64,000 nucleotides of DNA. Origin: Epichloe hybrida (taxonomy: Eukaryota; Ascomycota; Sordariomycetes; Hypocreales; Clavicipitaceae). The position numbers and the translations under genes were made by a program. Shown here one piece after another: positions 28,341-38,871 of the stretch. How positions within the stretch are numbered: the first letter of the stretch is position 1; the number at the start of each line of letters is the position of its first letter. The DNA lies in assembly GCA_019022495.1 (NCBI GenBank), contig JAFEKR010000022.1, positions 960,514-1,024,513 of the forward strand. The letters are read 5' to 3'. The notes beneath the pieces are model-generated. The model was not told the DNA's origin and did not search any database. It saw only the letters and a program-made list of their open reading frames with translations.

Positions 28341-28573
28341 TATTAGACCGCAAAGCTAGGGTTTAATTTAACTACCTCTATTAAGTTATCTAATCCTATA
28401 AGAGGGTACGGACTATAGTTTAAATAACTAAGTACCTATACTATAGGGTGTGTAATCTACCTATATAAACTATACTATATATCTACTAAAGGTCCGGAAA
28501 AGTAACTAGTTAGGTAGGTCCTAGTGTCCAAGTTGCCTGCATGCGGTTGAGCGCTTGCGGCGGGATTCCAACA
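28341..28573 (-). repeat. Copia LTR, right (5' LTR of the minus-strand element)
   Basis: 233 bp. The left part is RIP-mutated (starts tattag), while the last 60-70 bases (to ccaaca at 28573) are nearly unmutated, the mirror image of the left LTR. Confidence 0.9.
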
Positions 28574-28578
28574 CTTTC
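28574..28578. repeat. Copia target-site duplication, right copy (ctttc)
   Basis: Identical to 5329-5333. Confidence 0.85.
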
Positions 28579-28617
28579 CGGTTTCCGCCCTGGGGGGGTG
28601 ACGAACGCCCGTTCGAC

Positions 28618-28978
28618 GGACATCTAAACACGCATATGTCAAAAATTAAACACGCATATGCCGTTAGTCCTAATCGGGATAGATAGTACACCCACCTGTT
28701 TTTAGTGTGGCTCGCGTCCAATCTTCGTAGCTATTATAGTAAGGTAAAATTATATAGCTAGTATTATTATTAGAGATACTAAGGATATAATACGCTTGTG
28801 TAAAAGGTTGAATTTAACGTTGAATTTGACGTTGAAGGTGATAATAATTAATGATAACTAAGAAGCTAAGAAGGGGAGAAGGAGAGGAATCTATGTAGGT
28901 CAGAAGGTGGGCGAAAAGCGGGAAAAGTGGGGCGGCATATGCGTGTTCAATTTTTGACATATGCGTGTTTAGAGGTCC
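28618..28978. mobile_element. Mutator-type MITE (361 bp)
   Basis: Terminal inverted repeats of about 45 bp (28618-28662 and 28934-28978) differ at two positions, one of them G-to-A. Each contains two direct copies of acacgcatatg separated by a short A/T-rich spacer. A perfect 9-bp duplication, ccgttcgac, flanks the element (28609-28617 and 28979-28987). Nine-base duplications with long inverted ends starting GG point to the Mutator/MULE superfamily. The interior is AT-rich and has no coding capacity. It lies about 45 bp outside the copia element. Confidence 0.78.
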
Positions 28979-28987
28979 CCGTTCGAC

Positions 28988-31363
28988 AACTCGATCGATC
29001 TTCAAGTGGACCAAGACGTCAGTCACCCGCAGTCATTTGACGACTTGTTAACAGTCTTTGCAGCTGTACAGACACATACACCACGTTCTCGGGATCGCAC
29101 AGATCCAGACGATGGTCATCATGGTGAATCGAGATTTTTTTTTCCCTAATCGAGAGGTCTAGCCGGGTGACACCCCTGCCACGTCACGTTCTCCCGCTTG
29201 GATGTTGGGCCGATTGTCAACTTATGTACGGATTACATCTACCGAATTAGATTCTGTGCCTGTTCTATTCTATGTGCTCTCGTTGTGGTTCGTGAGCATC
29301 ATGAGCGAACAAATTCTTCCCGCGACCGGAGCAATTGTTCCCGTGAAGCTCACCTGTCCCTCTCCCACACAATGACACCGGTCTGACGACATTTCAATTG
29401 AAGAAGCACCCCGCCAGAGGGCCAGTCACACTACATGTACATAGTACGGCACTATCGCCATTCCCTGGTTCCTCCGGGCCAATCAATATTCATGAAACAA
29501 ACGCTATTGTAACTCTGGGCCATTCGCACCTCCTACGTCATCGTCAATCTCGTACCCTCCTACTACTCCGCGCCCTGAGAGGCTCAGAGGGGAACTCCCT
29601 ACCTCCTCCACCTTTACTCTGGAATGTACATGGATGTATTTGGAGTCGGAGGAGTGAACCCATGCATATTATTGATGCCACCCAGGTGGTGTCGTGGGTT
29701 CGAAACTTGGCCTCATTGATGTCACACCGGTACCACAACGGTGTCCAGTTGCTATTTCATGGGTATGACACCAAGTAAAATTTGAAACACTGGAAAGAAT
29801 GGCAGATACCTGTTGCCTGGCCGCGCAATGCCGTGTGCTGTCAGTGGCTGGCGACCTGAGGGGGACGATACATATTAATAACGACTCACAAAATGGTGGT
29901 GGTGCTACGGTGGAACTGTCCTCATCCTTGCTGCCTTTGACCGTTCTCGCGTACCACTGGCTGGTTGGAGACGCTGCTGGCGCCATCTCGGTCACTGTCT
30001 CGAAACACCTCTTGGATGCACATGCGGCTGTAGCCTCTAGTAGGTGTATGATGATGTGATGATTGATGGGTGGCCGCAAGTGCTGTCAGCACCCGGACGC
30101 TATATCGATTACCCCTGTAAAAGCCGCAATTGTGCCAGACTTTTGTGTTTTGCTGATTCTGCTCGGCCCTTTAATATGATGGGGTGGGAACTAGGACACA
30201 TGATGGATGCCCTGTACCCAAAAAAAGAACAGAGGATATCCGTTGACATAGACGGCCGAGTCCACGATGGCATCAGCATCCTCCAGTCGTCGAGTCGCAG
30301 AGCGCCGGGGCAGGCTAGCCCGGGGAATCGTCTCCTCACGGCCATAACGAGTCGTGGCCAACACGTTCTCGCCCTGGTTAAGACAATCCGCGACACTGCC
30401 GACCGAATGCCAACAGAATCCCCCGTCTACGGTGTTGTCAAGTGCCCTTTTAGAGTCGAGAAGAGTCTAGTAAATGCCATGTACGGACTAGCAGGACTCT
30501 CATCAGGTGTCATCAGGTGGACAAGAATGAATGCCACGATGCGTTCTGGCCAAGGCTGGCTGATGGTTGCCCATTCCCGCCATCTCTGCCATGTTGCCAT
30601 CTACCCCGCCAGCCCCGCCAGCCCCGCCAGCCCCACTTTGCCATGCTCTCTAACTTCTGACTCTACCCCCCGCACACCCCCTGTGCCGCCGCCTCCTTTA
30701 CGTCTCAGCCAAGCATAATACGGCCTGGTTACGGCACCTGCAGGTAAAAGTGCCCACTGAAGGCGCCGGGCGAACGCGAATGCTCGGCGACAAATGCAGC
30801 AGGTGCGGCATGTGCAAGTACCCCCCGCCATCATGAATGAGTACGTTAACTCCATGCATAAAAATTGCTGCTGCGCGTTTATTACGGACTACGTACGGAC
30901 TACTCCATAATGATAACATCGTCATCACTGCCCGCCCCTCTTCTTGCAATCGCTCCTTCCCCCGCCTAGCCTTTACGCAGCTGCCCCACTAGCACCATCC
31001 CTTCTGATGCCTCAAGGCTTCCTCGTCAACTTGAGCAGGCCGTTCCGACATCGTCCCTGGACTTTCCGTCGCCAAGTTTGCCTCATATTTATTTAAACTC
31101 CCCCTAGTCCCTCGCACACCGTCCGGTTGTTTCCCTCCATTTCCATCCATTCCAATACCGTCACCACTTTTCACCACAACCTCTTTCATTTTGCCTACTC
31201 CGACGTTGGTCATCTATCCCACGCCTGTTTTCTCACTGAGCTGTTCTTGATTAGTCTGAACTTCTGCTCTGCTGCATCCCATTCTGCAAGTCCAGGCACG
31301 CTCCGGAGACGTTACCTACTGTCCACCTTGCGACCTATCTGAGCCAATCAACCGAACTTCACG
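28988..31363. other. Intergenic region right of the transposon block; mpd1 promoter
   Basis: About 2.4 kb with no recognised gene. A 224-codon open frame at 30044-30718 has no recognisable domain and ends in low-complexity P/S sequence produced by a ccccgccag tandem repeat at about 30606-30632. The last 300 bp before the mpd1 start are C/T-rich, with a TATA-like tttatttaaa at about 31089-31098. Confidence 0.5.
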
Positions 31364-32616
31364 ATGGCTCCTAGTACAAAAAAGGCTGTCCATTTCGGCG
31401 CCGGCAATATCGGTACGTGATACCCACTGCGCAGAAGCAACTGCGCTCACTATGTGTACGCTAATTCTTTCAAGGTCGTGGATTTGTTGCCTGCTTCCTG
31501 CACAACTCTGGGTACGAGGTTGTATTCGCCGATGTCGTTGATTCTCTCATTGACAAGATCAACGCGGCACCCTCATACAAGGTCATCGAGGTTGGAACTG
31601 AGGGCACCACTGAGAATACAATTACCAACTACCGGGCCATCAACTCCAAGACTCACGAGGAGGATTTGATCAAGGAGATTGCCACTGCTGAAGTTGTCAC
31701 TTGCTCTGTCGGTCCCAACATCCTCAAGTTCATTGCTCCAGTCATTGCCAAGGGTATTGACCGCCGGTCCGGCGATGAGGCTCCTCTTCATGTTATTGCA
31801 TGCGAAAACGCCATCGGTGCCACCGACACACTTGCTCAACACATTAAAGACCCCGGAAATACAGCACCTGAGCGCCTAGAAGACCATCACCTGCGGGCTC
31901 GCTACGCCAATTCGGCTATTGACCGCATTGTACCGGCTCAAGATCCAAACGCTGGGCTCGATGTCACTCTTGAGAAATTCTTCGAGTGGGTCGTGGAAAA
32001 GACTCCCTTCGAAGACGTTGGTATCCCTCCCATCCAAGGCATTCAATGGGTTGACAACCTTGGTCCCTTTATTGAACGCAAGCTGTTCACTGTCAACACT
32101 GGCCACGCCACTGCGGCCTACCATGGTTATAACCGAAGAAAGCGCACCGTCTATGATGCCCTCCAAGACAAGGATATCATGTCAGAAGTCCGCGGCGCGC
32201 TTATGGAGACCAAGAACCTCATTGTCACCAAGCACGGATTTGAGGAGGACGACCAAACTGCCTATGTCGAGAAGATCATCAAGCGAATTGGAAACCCTCA
32301 CTTGGAAGATGCCGTGGAGCGTGTTGGCCGCGCGCCACTGAGAAAACTTTCCCGCAAGGAGCGCTTCATCGGTCCGGCTGCTGAGCTTGCTGAAATGGGT
32401 CAGCCCATTAAGTACCTTCTGGATGCCATCGAGATGTGCTTCCGTTTCCAGAATGTTGAAGAGGACGAAGAATCCAAAGAGTTGGCCAAGATTATGTCTC
32501 AGAATTCGGCACAGGAAATCGTCAGCAAGGTCTGTGGCATTCAGACTAGCGAAAAGATTCATCCTCAGTTGGCTCAGGTTGTCCAGCGCGTCCTTGACGA
32601 CAGTCGCGAAGATTGA
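31364..32616 (+). CDS. mpd1: Mannitol-1-phosphate 5-dehydrogenase
   Basis: NAD(H)-dependent polyol-specific long-chain dehydrogenase that reduces fructose-6-phosphate to mannitol-1-phosphate, the entry step of fungal mannitol metabolism in the cytosol. Exons join(31364..31412,31475..32616) give 396 residues, normal for the family. The 62-bp intron (GTACGT donor) splits the nucleotide-binding motif GAGNIGRGF after its second glycine, and only the spliced product restores it. The long-chain polyol dehydrogenase pattern with lysine, asparagines and histidine is visible in [18 protein letters not shown] (about nt 32074-32127). No defects. It is the first gene to the right of the transposon block, with pgi1 the last gene to the left. 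Confidence 0.96.
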
Positions 32617-33449
32617 CTGGATGGTCGAAGTGATGAACGAAAGTTTGGAGCCAAAATTTGATTGCCAAGCAAACGAGAACACGACATGCATGTGATACCT
32701 GGCTTGACTCCTTTTTTTACACCGATGGTTGATTGCCTTTTTTTTTTTTCTATTTGCCGAAGAGCATGGCGCTTGGGAAGGTTTTGGAGTTTATGAGCTA
32801 TTCACTTGGCTTGATCCAGTAGTCCTAGGACTGGGTTTTGTGGTCGGCATGGCCAGCATATATAGATGATTTAGATTAACCAAGCAAAATTGTTTGAAAT
32901 CCCAATTAACGCGTCGTATTTCCATCATTGTGATGCTAGCCACTCACAAGAAAATAGATGAATTTTCCGACACGAGTCGAGGCTTTTTTTGGGCCGAGCT
33001 CGACATCAGTGGCTGAATTGGCAGTGCGGTTGCGCGTCGTGTGCGTGTCGACGGCAAAACGGCAGGAACATTCTGTGAATTGCCACCGCGCAAGACTCAG
33101 GCGCGTCCCTTCCTGATTATGAATTATGAATCATTGTTTCTTTTTTTTTTTTTCTTGATTGGGAAAGAAACTAATTATGGAATCATTCCTGCCAGTTGGC
33201 ATGCAGACAACCCTACTGGACAAGCTCTGGCTGTGGAATGCTCGAGGCCAGCTCAGTGTCTTGGATCGTGTCGGCTGCTTTGTTCCAAAGACAAAGTATT
33301 CCTCACAGCACAGAGAAGCCGAGAATATAGTCCCAACCAGTCCCAACCAGTCCCAGCCAGTCTTAACCAGGGCCGGACTTTGGCCTCATCTTTTGCTCCT
33401 CCAACGTGTCACCGGCATCCGCACCTGTCCGCACCCTACTTGCTCCAAA
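32617..33449. other. Intergenic region
   Basis: No supported gene. It has several T runs and a short tandem repeat tcccaaccag (about 33331-33360) just upstream of the DUF4419 gene. Confidence 0.55.
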
Positions 33450-34709
33450 ATGAGGCCGACACTGATTTACTTGCTGGGGCTGCCAACAGCTGCACGATGC
33501 AGCATCACAATTCCGGTTAGCAATGTTGAACCACTACCTCTGGAAACTTCGGACCAAGTGTCGTCTGCAGGCGAACTGTTCCGCCAAAGCTGTCCAGAAG
33601 AAGTTGCCAACAAGAACCCGTACATGGCCAGACTCCTACTCTCATCTTACTCCGAATTGGATGCACCCGATGAGCGGGTTCTCAACAACGTATATCCATC
33701 GTCGGATAGTTTTGTGCGCGGATCCATCGTCGCGTGGGCAAACCACCAGAGTCTCGTTCTCCGGCCAGATGTAGTATGGTTCGAGATGCTCGCTCAGCTG
33801 AACTTCTACATGACGAGAAATGCTGAATCCATCCGAAAACTATTTGTCGACTCTGGGGGGAAAGAACAGATCACAGTCCACGAAATCACCTGGAAGAGTG
33901 TGATTGCAGCGTTCGGAAAAGAAATTCAGAGGCGTGTCAAGACAGACTGGTTGCTGGGCTGGGTCGCGCCAGGATTTAGCACGAGTACGCAAAACGACAA
34001 CATGACGGCGACAGTTTTGATGATGGGGCTCATGCAACACTACTTTGAGTTTTCTGGAGGCATCATTTGCGGAATTCCGTCTGTGACTTTGCTAGGAACG
34101 AGAGATGACTGGGTGAAATTATATGAGAAGCTGGATCGTTTAAAGGAATGGGGTGCTGAGCCAACGCAGTATGCCAACAACCTCAAGCCCATCCTCAGTC
34201 GTTTCGTGCAGACGTGGGACGAACCAAACAGTCCGGCCATCAAATCATTCTGGGAACAGATTGTTCGAGCAAAGAAACGCACTTCGTGCGGAGGGCCGAC
34301 GGAGTACGACATATCCGGATGGATTACGGGCTTCATGCACTGGAGGGAGGATGGAAGACTGAGAGACGCACATGGCACGATGGCAGGAGAAGATGATGCG
34401 AAGCTGGATGGTGTTTCTTATACGCGTGTCGGCGTTGACAACATCCCAGTGGGATATGCCAAAGCCCCATTGAAGATGCTCGATTTTCCCAAGCCGGGCA
34501 CGAACACAATGGCATACGTCTTGGCAGGCAATGTCGGCATAAGGCGAACGAAGAATGGGACAAAGGGTGTTTTGGCAGAGCCGCTCAACTCCTGGTTCCT
34601 GTATGGACCCGTGAAATCAAATTTCACCACGGGTCCCGAGTATGGAAACTTCACCGACGTGGAGAGTCTTGTGAAACCCTTGGGCATGTGGTGCCCTGCT
34701 GCTGAGTAG
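33450..34709 (+). CDS. DUF4419-containing protein, predicted secreted
   Basis: 419 residues in a single exon. The frame is open further upstream to 33159, but the ATG at 33450 gives a hydrophobic N terminus (MRPTLIYLLGLPTAARC) resembling a signal peptide, which is why it is chosen. The body matches the DUF4419 pattern: a VLRPDVVWFEMLAQLNFYM stretch, then a WKSVIAAF region, a DWLLGWVAPGFST segment, and a GGIICGIPSVTLLGTRDDW stretch in the middle. It ends in a conserved WITGFMHWREDG region. The biochemical function of DUF4419 is unknown. Related proteins are common in fungi, often as secreted or accessory genes. Domain call is from pattern memory, not a search. Confidence 0.8.
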   Translation: MRPTLIYLLGLPTAARCSITIPVSNVEPLPLETSDQVSSAGELFRQSCPEEVANKNPYMARLLLSSYSELDAPDERVLNNVYPSSDSFVRGSIVAWANHQSLVLRPDVVWFEMLAQLNFYMTRNAESIRKLFVDSGGKEQITVHEITWKSVIAAFGKEIQRRVKTDWLLGWVAPGFSTSTQNDNMTATVLMMGLMQHYFEFSGGIICGIPSVTLLGTRDDWVKLYEKLDRLKEWGAEPTQYANNLKPILSRFVQTWDEPNSPAIKSFWEQIVRAKKRTSCGGPTEYDISGWITGFMHWREDGRLRDAHGTMAGEDDAKLDGVSYTRVGVDNIPVGYAKAPLKMLDFPKPGTNTMAYVLAGNVGIRRTKNGTKGVLAEPLNSWFLYGPVKSNFTTGPEYGNFTDVESLVKPLGMWCPAAE

Positions 34710-35129
34710 ATGCCAATACAGACATTTACATGTACGAAACATACGTTGAATTGGGAGACATAGTCAGATAGGAAAATAAGCACCTAAATTTTTTTTTTTT
34801 TCAGCAGAAGAGATGCTGTTAGATGCCAGCAATGCGTCTTGTGTTCTTGTTTGAAGGATGCAAGGATGGATGGACTCCAACGGGTCTGACCACGTCTCTC
34901 TTTTTGGTGGGGGGTGTTTCTCTCAACTTAGTCTGACGGCAACCGTCCACCTTTCTTGTCCACATGCCGACTGCTGTCCCAAGCCATCATATCATTGTCG
35001 TTTTGAAAACCCGAATTGGTCAACGAGTCTCCACGCTCTAATATTGCCACTGAAGCTCCCGAAGTATATGTACACGCATATTTACCCAGTGAGGCAATAA
35101 ATCGTTCGTGACCGAACGGCGATGCCACC
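34710..35129. other. Intergenic region with overlapping upstream ORF at its end
   Basis: No gene except a 14-codon upstream ORF (ATG 35122, stop 35164-35166) that overlaps the start of the next gene in another frame. Confidence 0.5.
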
Positions 35130-37452
35130 ATGGCAACGGGCCAGCCTCGGACGCGTCCTCGAGTAAACACTGCAGCGGCGAATTCGAGACCGGCGGCGAC
35201 ACCGCATCATGATAATGCAGGGGCTTCGAAGGCTTCGGCGCCGCCGTTGTCGGTGTTTCTGACGAACTTGCGGCTGCTTGATCTGGACTTGTTGCCGGAC
35301 TGGCCTGGGATTACGGTTGAGACGTTTGCGACGACGGGCGTGCAAGGGCTGAAGAGGAGGGTCCAGTGCGTGGAGTGGGTGTTGGTGAAGCTGTTTGGGT
35401 TGTGGGATCCTGAGGAAACGTCTTTGGTGAGTGGTGCGAACTTATTGTCGTGAATGCATGACGATGTCCTTGGAAGATTTGCGACCTATCGTCGGGAATA
35501 CATGGACACGAGCGTGTATATGGAAGATTTGGCGGACCTATCGTCATGAACACATGGCGTCATGCTGTCCATGGAAGATTCAGGTAAGCGGCACACAATC
35601 GCGCGTCGGGGCTAACAGCAGGCAGAAACTCGATCCGTTCTTCCCGCCCCACGACCAGATGCAATCAGTCAATTTGAGAGGTGCTCTCCTGCGAGCTCTG
35701 GACAAAGTGAAAAAGAATGGGCTTCTAGGTCGAGACTCTGTCATTCGAAAGACCATGCTTGATGACTGCAAAGGCGAACGGTTAGAAGAAGTCTTGGCCT
35801 ACTTCTCCACAGCCGTGCTGAAAAGGGCCGTCGATGACAACATGAATGCCACCCGTGAGCATCCCCCCATTGCCGTGAACCTGGCGCTTGAGAACAGGGG
35901 TTACGATGGCGATAACGCCGAGCTACATGCCCTGAATCTGTCATACAGGGCCTCGTTGAGACGATTTCTGGAACAAAAGGAGGAAACGAGAGCCAGGTAT
36001 CGCGACTTTGGGGATTTGCTCAGCATCAAAGAGCGAGGCATTGTGCGCAGAATGGAAGCAGTTCGGGCGAGGGAGGCCGACAGCGGTCGAGACGGGCTGT
36101 CAGATAATGCCAGGGAAGAGGTGCGTCGGTTGGTAAGGAACAACTGGTCTGGCAACGAGAAATGGATGGAAACTCTCGTCAAGGGCGATCCCAACTCTCA
36201 AGGAACGGGCTTGCTCGGCATGCCATTTGATAGGGTGTGGCGACGGGTTCAACAGGGCCGCTTGGCTGAGCTTGAGGAAAACCCAGGTGGCCTTCTAGAG
36301 CAGCTCGACAACAGGGTGGGATTGCAGAAAGATAGGTTGGCGAGGTGGAATGCCTTCCGAAAGAGTGCTTTTGGTCATCTTCTGCCCGACGCCTCTGCCT
36401 CGCCATCGAAGAAGCGAGAGACTGGGAAGAAACCGAACCGGGGGATTGACTTTCAGTTTTCCGCGCACCTTGGTTTACAGGTGGGGGCGACATCCAAATC
36501 ACTCGGAACAAGCCAGGGGAGAAGAGCAAAAACCTCACGGGGCTACGAGAATCTATTGACCGAGCTGAAAGATGAGCTGGCGCGTATCAAAGGCGTCGAT
36601 TCCACCGTTCTTGACTTCCTCCTCCTCGGCGGCCAATCGACAGAGGATGGCGAGGCAGTCTCGGATGTTAGCGAACTCGAGGATGAGGAGCCCTGCGAAT
36701 CCACCACGGCCCCAATTCCTGTCCGAACCAACAGGGCCAAACTGGACAGCCTGAGGCGACATGCTGTCAAGCCGCGGATGCCAACCTCGGAAGTATTCAA
36801 CCAGTCTACCTCGACACAATCGTCGCTCTCGCCGCCGCCTCGCGACGAGGAACCCGCCCTCGGCAAACAAGAGTTTTCGTTCCCCCCAACACATCATTTC
36901 GAGGAGCAGCTCGAGCCCCCGCCTCCGTCGCCGACACAAAACATGGCAGACGATATACTCGAAGCAATGAACCAGGCGTCCCCCTCTCCCGTGAAGCGCC
37001 CCAAGCAACGCCCCAAGCTATCCCTGGCTCAACGAACACGCCTATCCATGGCAGGCAACCGCTTCCCGTTCTTGGACGAGGAACCAGATTTGCCCCTCGG
37101 GCCTCTCGTTTCGCGGGAAGAAGCAGGGCCAAAACGGCCACCCTCGGAGCCGGATACTTTGAAAGAAGACTGCGCGGCCATGGACCTGGTAAGCCGGACT
37201 CGTCTCAGCATGGCTGGCTTCGAACAGGCCCAGAGAAAGGCTCAGCAGGAGAGGCGCAAATCACTTCGTAGGAGCAAAGTCTTGCCCGCCAGGAAAGAGG
37301 GTGACTATTTCCCGAGAGTAGAAGAGCAGGACGGCCGTGACGGTGAGGCGCTGACGCACGAGTTGATCATGGAGGAGGACATGGAGGCCGTGTTCAAGTC
37401 CAGGCCAAAGATGCGGACAAGCCCAGTGGGGAGTCCGGTCAGGCAGTGGTAG
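35130..37452 (+). CDS. HAUS augmin-like complex subunit 6 family protein
   Basis: Contains the HAUS6 N-terminal domain. In animals HAUS6 is part of augmin, which recruits gamma-tubulin to existing spindle microtubules; a fungal role is inferred. Exons join(35130..35426,35626..37452) encode 707 residues. Splicing joins LWDPEETSL directly to KLDPFFPPHDQMQSVNLRGA, the continuous pattern of this domain (about residues 30-330), with the conserved KTMLDDCKGERLEEVLA helix following. The C-terminal half is low-complexity, charged and proline/serine-rich, with two short repeats of the form RTRLSMAG (about nt 37036-37059 and 37198-37215). The 199-bp intron has internal imperfect repeats and a second possible donor (GTAAGC at 35583). 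The start has context ccaccATGG. Confidence 0.82.
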
Positions 37453-37610
37453 GTAACGCCGTATGCCGTATGAGTAACGAGTTAAAAAAAAAAATATGGT
37501 ACATGCTCTATATCACTTGCGCACAACTTGGCCTGATCGTACAAGTCGCCGCCATGCCACTTTCCCCCTGCCACCCCTATGGTACATGTTATATCACTGC
37601 GCACAACTTC
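37453..37610. other. Convergent 3' intergenic spacer
   Basis: Short spacer between convergent genes, with a repeated gtacatg(c/t)t..tatcac segment at about 37498-37516 and 37581-37596. No gene. Confidence 0.5.
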
Positions 37611-38246
37611 CTACCACCCCTGCCTCTTCAGCTCAGCCACCCGCCTAACAGCTGCCCTGAAGCCCGTCTTGAACCTCGCTCTCCACCGCTGACTCCTCAG
37701 CCTCTTCTTCTTGAGGCCCTTTCTCTCATGGAACTTTTGCGAGTGAAACTTGTTCTTGATCTTCTGGTCACGGCACATCTTGTCCAGCACGCGGAGAGCG
37801 ACCATGGGCGTCGGCGCAGACTGCGGCGTGAGCCGGTCCTTTATAAAGACGGTTCGGCCCGCGACAGCCTTGGCGCGCACCCTGGGCCGGTCAAGGGGGT
37901 TGCTGACGCCGTAGACGCGCCCGTAGGCAGCCGACTTGTCCGAGATGATGTTTGCAATGTCGATGAGGGGCCTGTTGTCGACGGCGTTGTAGGCGAATAG
38001 GGGTTTTTGCTGGTGTTGTTCGGCGGGCTTGGACGACGGCGGCGGCGGCGGAGGAGGAGGAGGAGGTGGCGCGCGAGAGGAGGAAGAGGTTGCGCTCTCT
38101 TGTTCTTTGGACTGTGTCGGCTCGGTCGGGACGTAGTTGCCGACGAGGGGGTTCGAGCGAGCCGGTCGAGGGGCCGTCTTGGGAATGGGAATGGCCGTGG
38201 ACAAGGCTCGGCTGGGCGAGGCGGCCGTCGCCATTCGGCTGAGCAT
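37611..38246 (-). CDS. MRP21: Mitochondrial ribosomal protein bS21m
   Basis: 211 residues, single exon. The C-terminal 70 residues carry the bacterial S21 pattern: basic, with VALRVLDKMCRDQKIKNKF followed by KFHERKGLKKKRLRSQRW. The N-terminal region (ATAASPSRALSTAIP) looks like a mitochondrial targeting sequence rich in Ala, Ser and Arg without acidic residues. Between them lies a low-complexity linker with a run of 12 prolines (about nt 38036-38071). The protein would be part of the small mitoribosomal subunit. It is convergent with the HAUS6-like gene and divergent from the RBM25-like gene, with which it shares a 625-bp upstream region. Confidence 0.9.
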   Translation of the reverse strand: MLSRMATAASPSRALSTAIPIPKTAPRPARSNPLVGNYVPTEPTQSKEQESATSSSSRAPPPPPPPPPPPSSKPAEQHQQKPLFAYNAVDNRPLIDIANIISDKSAAYGRVYGVSNPLDRPRVRAKAVAGRTVFIKDRLTPQSAPTPMVALRVLDKMCRDQKIKNKFHSQKFHERKGLKKKRLRSQRWRARFKTGFRAAVRRVAELKRQGW

Positions 38247-38871
38247 GGTGCTGGTGTACCTCGTTGCGGCCCTGTTTCAAGTTGTCAGAACTGGATGGAA
38301 ACTGGGATGTCGTCGAGGGGGGAAGGGGGGGGGGGGCTCACATTTCGTACGGCTTGTCGCGGTTGAGGCCAAGACCAGAACCCGATCTTGGGAATTGTCG
38401 ATATGAAGAGCTTCCTTGTTCGGTTTTTTTTCTCCCCCAGCTCGCGGCAATTCAACGAATTTACATATGAACAAGTTGTCCGGGACGGAGCAATATTGAT
38501 ACGGCGATGGCAACGAGGAGGGGTGGGGCTCTCATTATATCGACCTGGTGGAGAGTGGGCAAGCTCCACTGAAATGGGTCTGTTGGCTCGTTGTGGATTG
38601 GCCGGACAGGACCAAGGCTGGAAGCTCTTTTTCGGAGAGAGAGCCAAGTCACAAATCTTGCCTCAGCAACGGCGTGAACAGAATCATTCGTCAACTCGGC
38701 TGACCTCGACGACGGGAACCCTGCTTACGCAATCTAAAGTCTGACTCGAATATTCGATCCCCCTGCGCGAGTCTAGGTTGCCAAAGATCCACACACGACG
38801 AAACTAAAAGAGCATCTTCTGCCGGGTCGATATTTTCTCAACCAAGCCTCCATTGCGGCAACCAATTCGGC
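38247..38871. other. Divergent promoter region (bS21m / RBM25-like)
   Basis: 625 bp between divergent starts. It contains a G run at about 38325-38336. No gene is supported. Confidence 0.55.

Larger units (their letters stand above)
5334..28573 (-). mobile_element. Ty1/copia LTR retrotransposon, RIP-degraded, carrying nested insertions
   Basis: Outermost layer of the block. Two 233-bp direct LTRs (5334-5566 and 28341-28573) begin TGTTGG and end CCAACA where not mutated, and the insertion is flanked by a perfect 5-bp target duplication, ctttc (5329-5333 and 28574-28578). Orientation is minus. The right LTR is followed inward on the minus strand by a candidate primer-binding site, and the left LTR is preceded by a purine tract (AGGGGGAT on the minus strand). 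Minus-strand remnants run in copia order from right to left: gag/protease-like (about 26.8 kb), GAG-pre-integrase (about 26.4 kb), integrase (about 25.4-26.3 kb), reverse transcriptase and RNase H (about 7.4-5.6 kb). The interior is split by the gypsy array at 7613-24399. All frames carry many stops. Confidence 0.88.

Noticed and set aside
28621..28973. TA target duplication (Tc1/mariner) for the 28.6-kb MITE
   Set aside because: The inverted repeat extends several bases beyond the TA on both sides and a perfect 9-bp duplication lies just outside, which fits Mutator better.
29398..29778. 126-codon frame and a ggttcgaaac tRNA-like box near 29696
   Set aside because: No cloverleaf could be formed around the box and the frame has no domain support.
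30044..30718. 224-codon open frame
   Set aside because: No domain; low-complexity P/S tail from a short tandem repeat; no splice or start features that distinguish it from chance.
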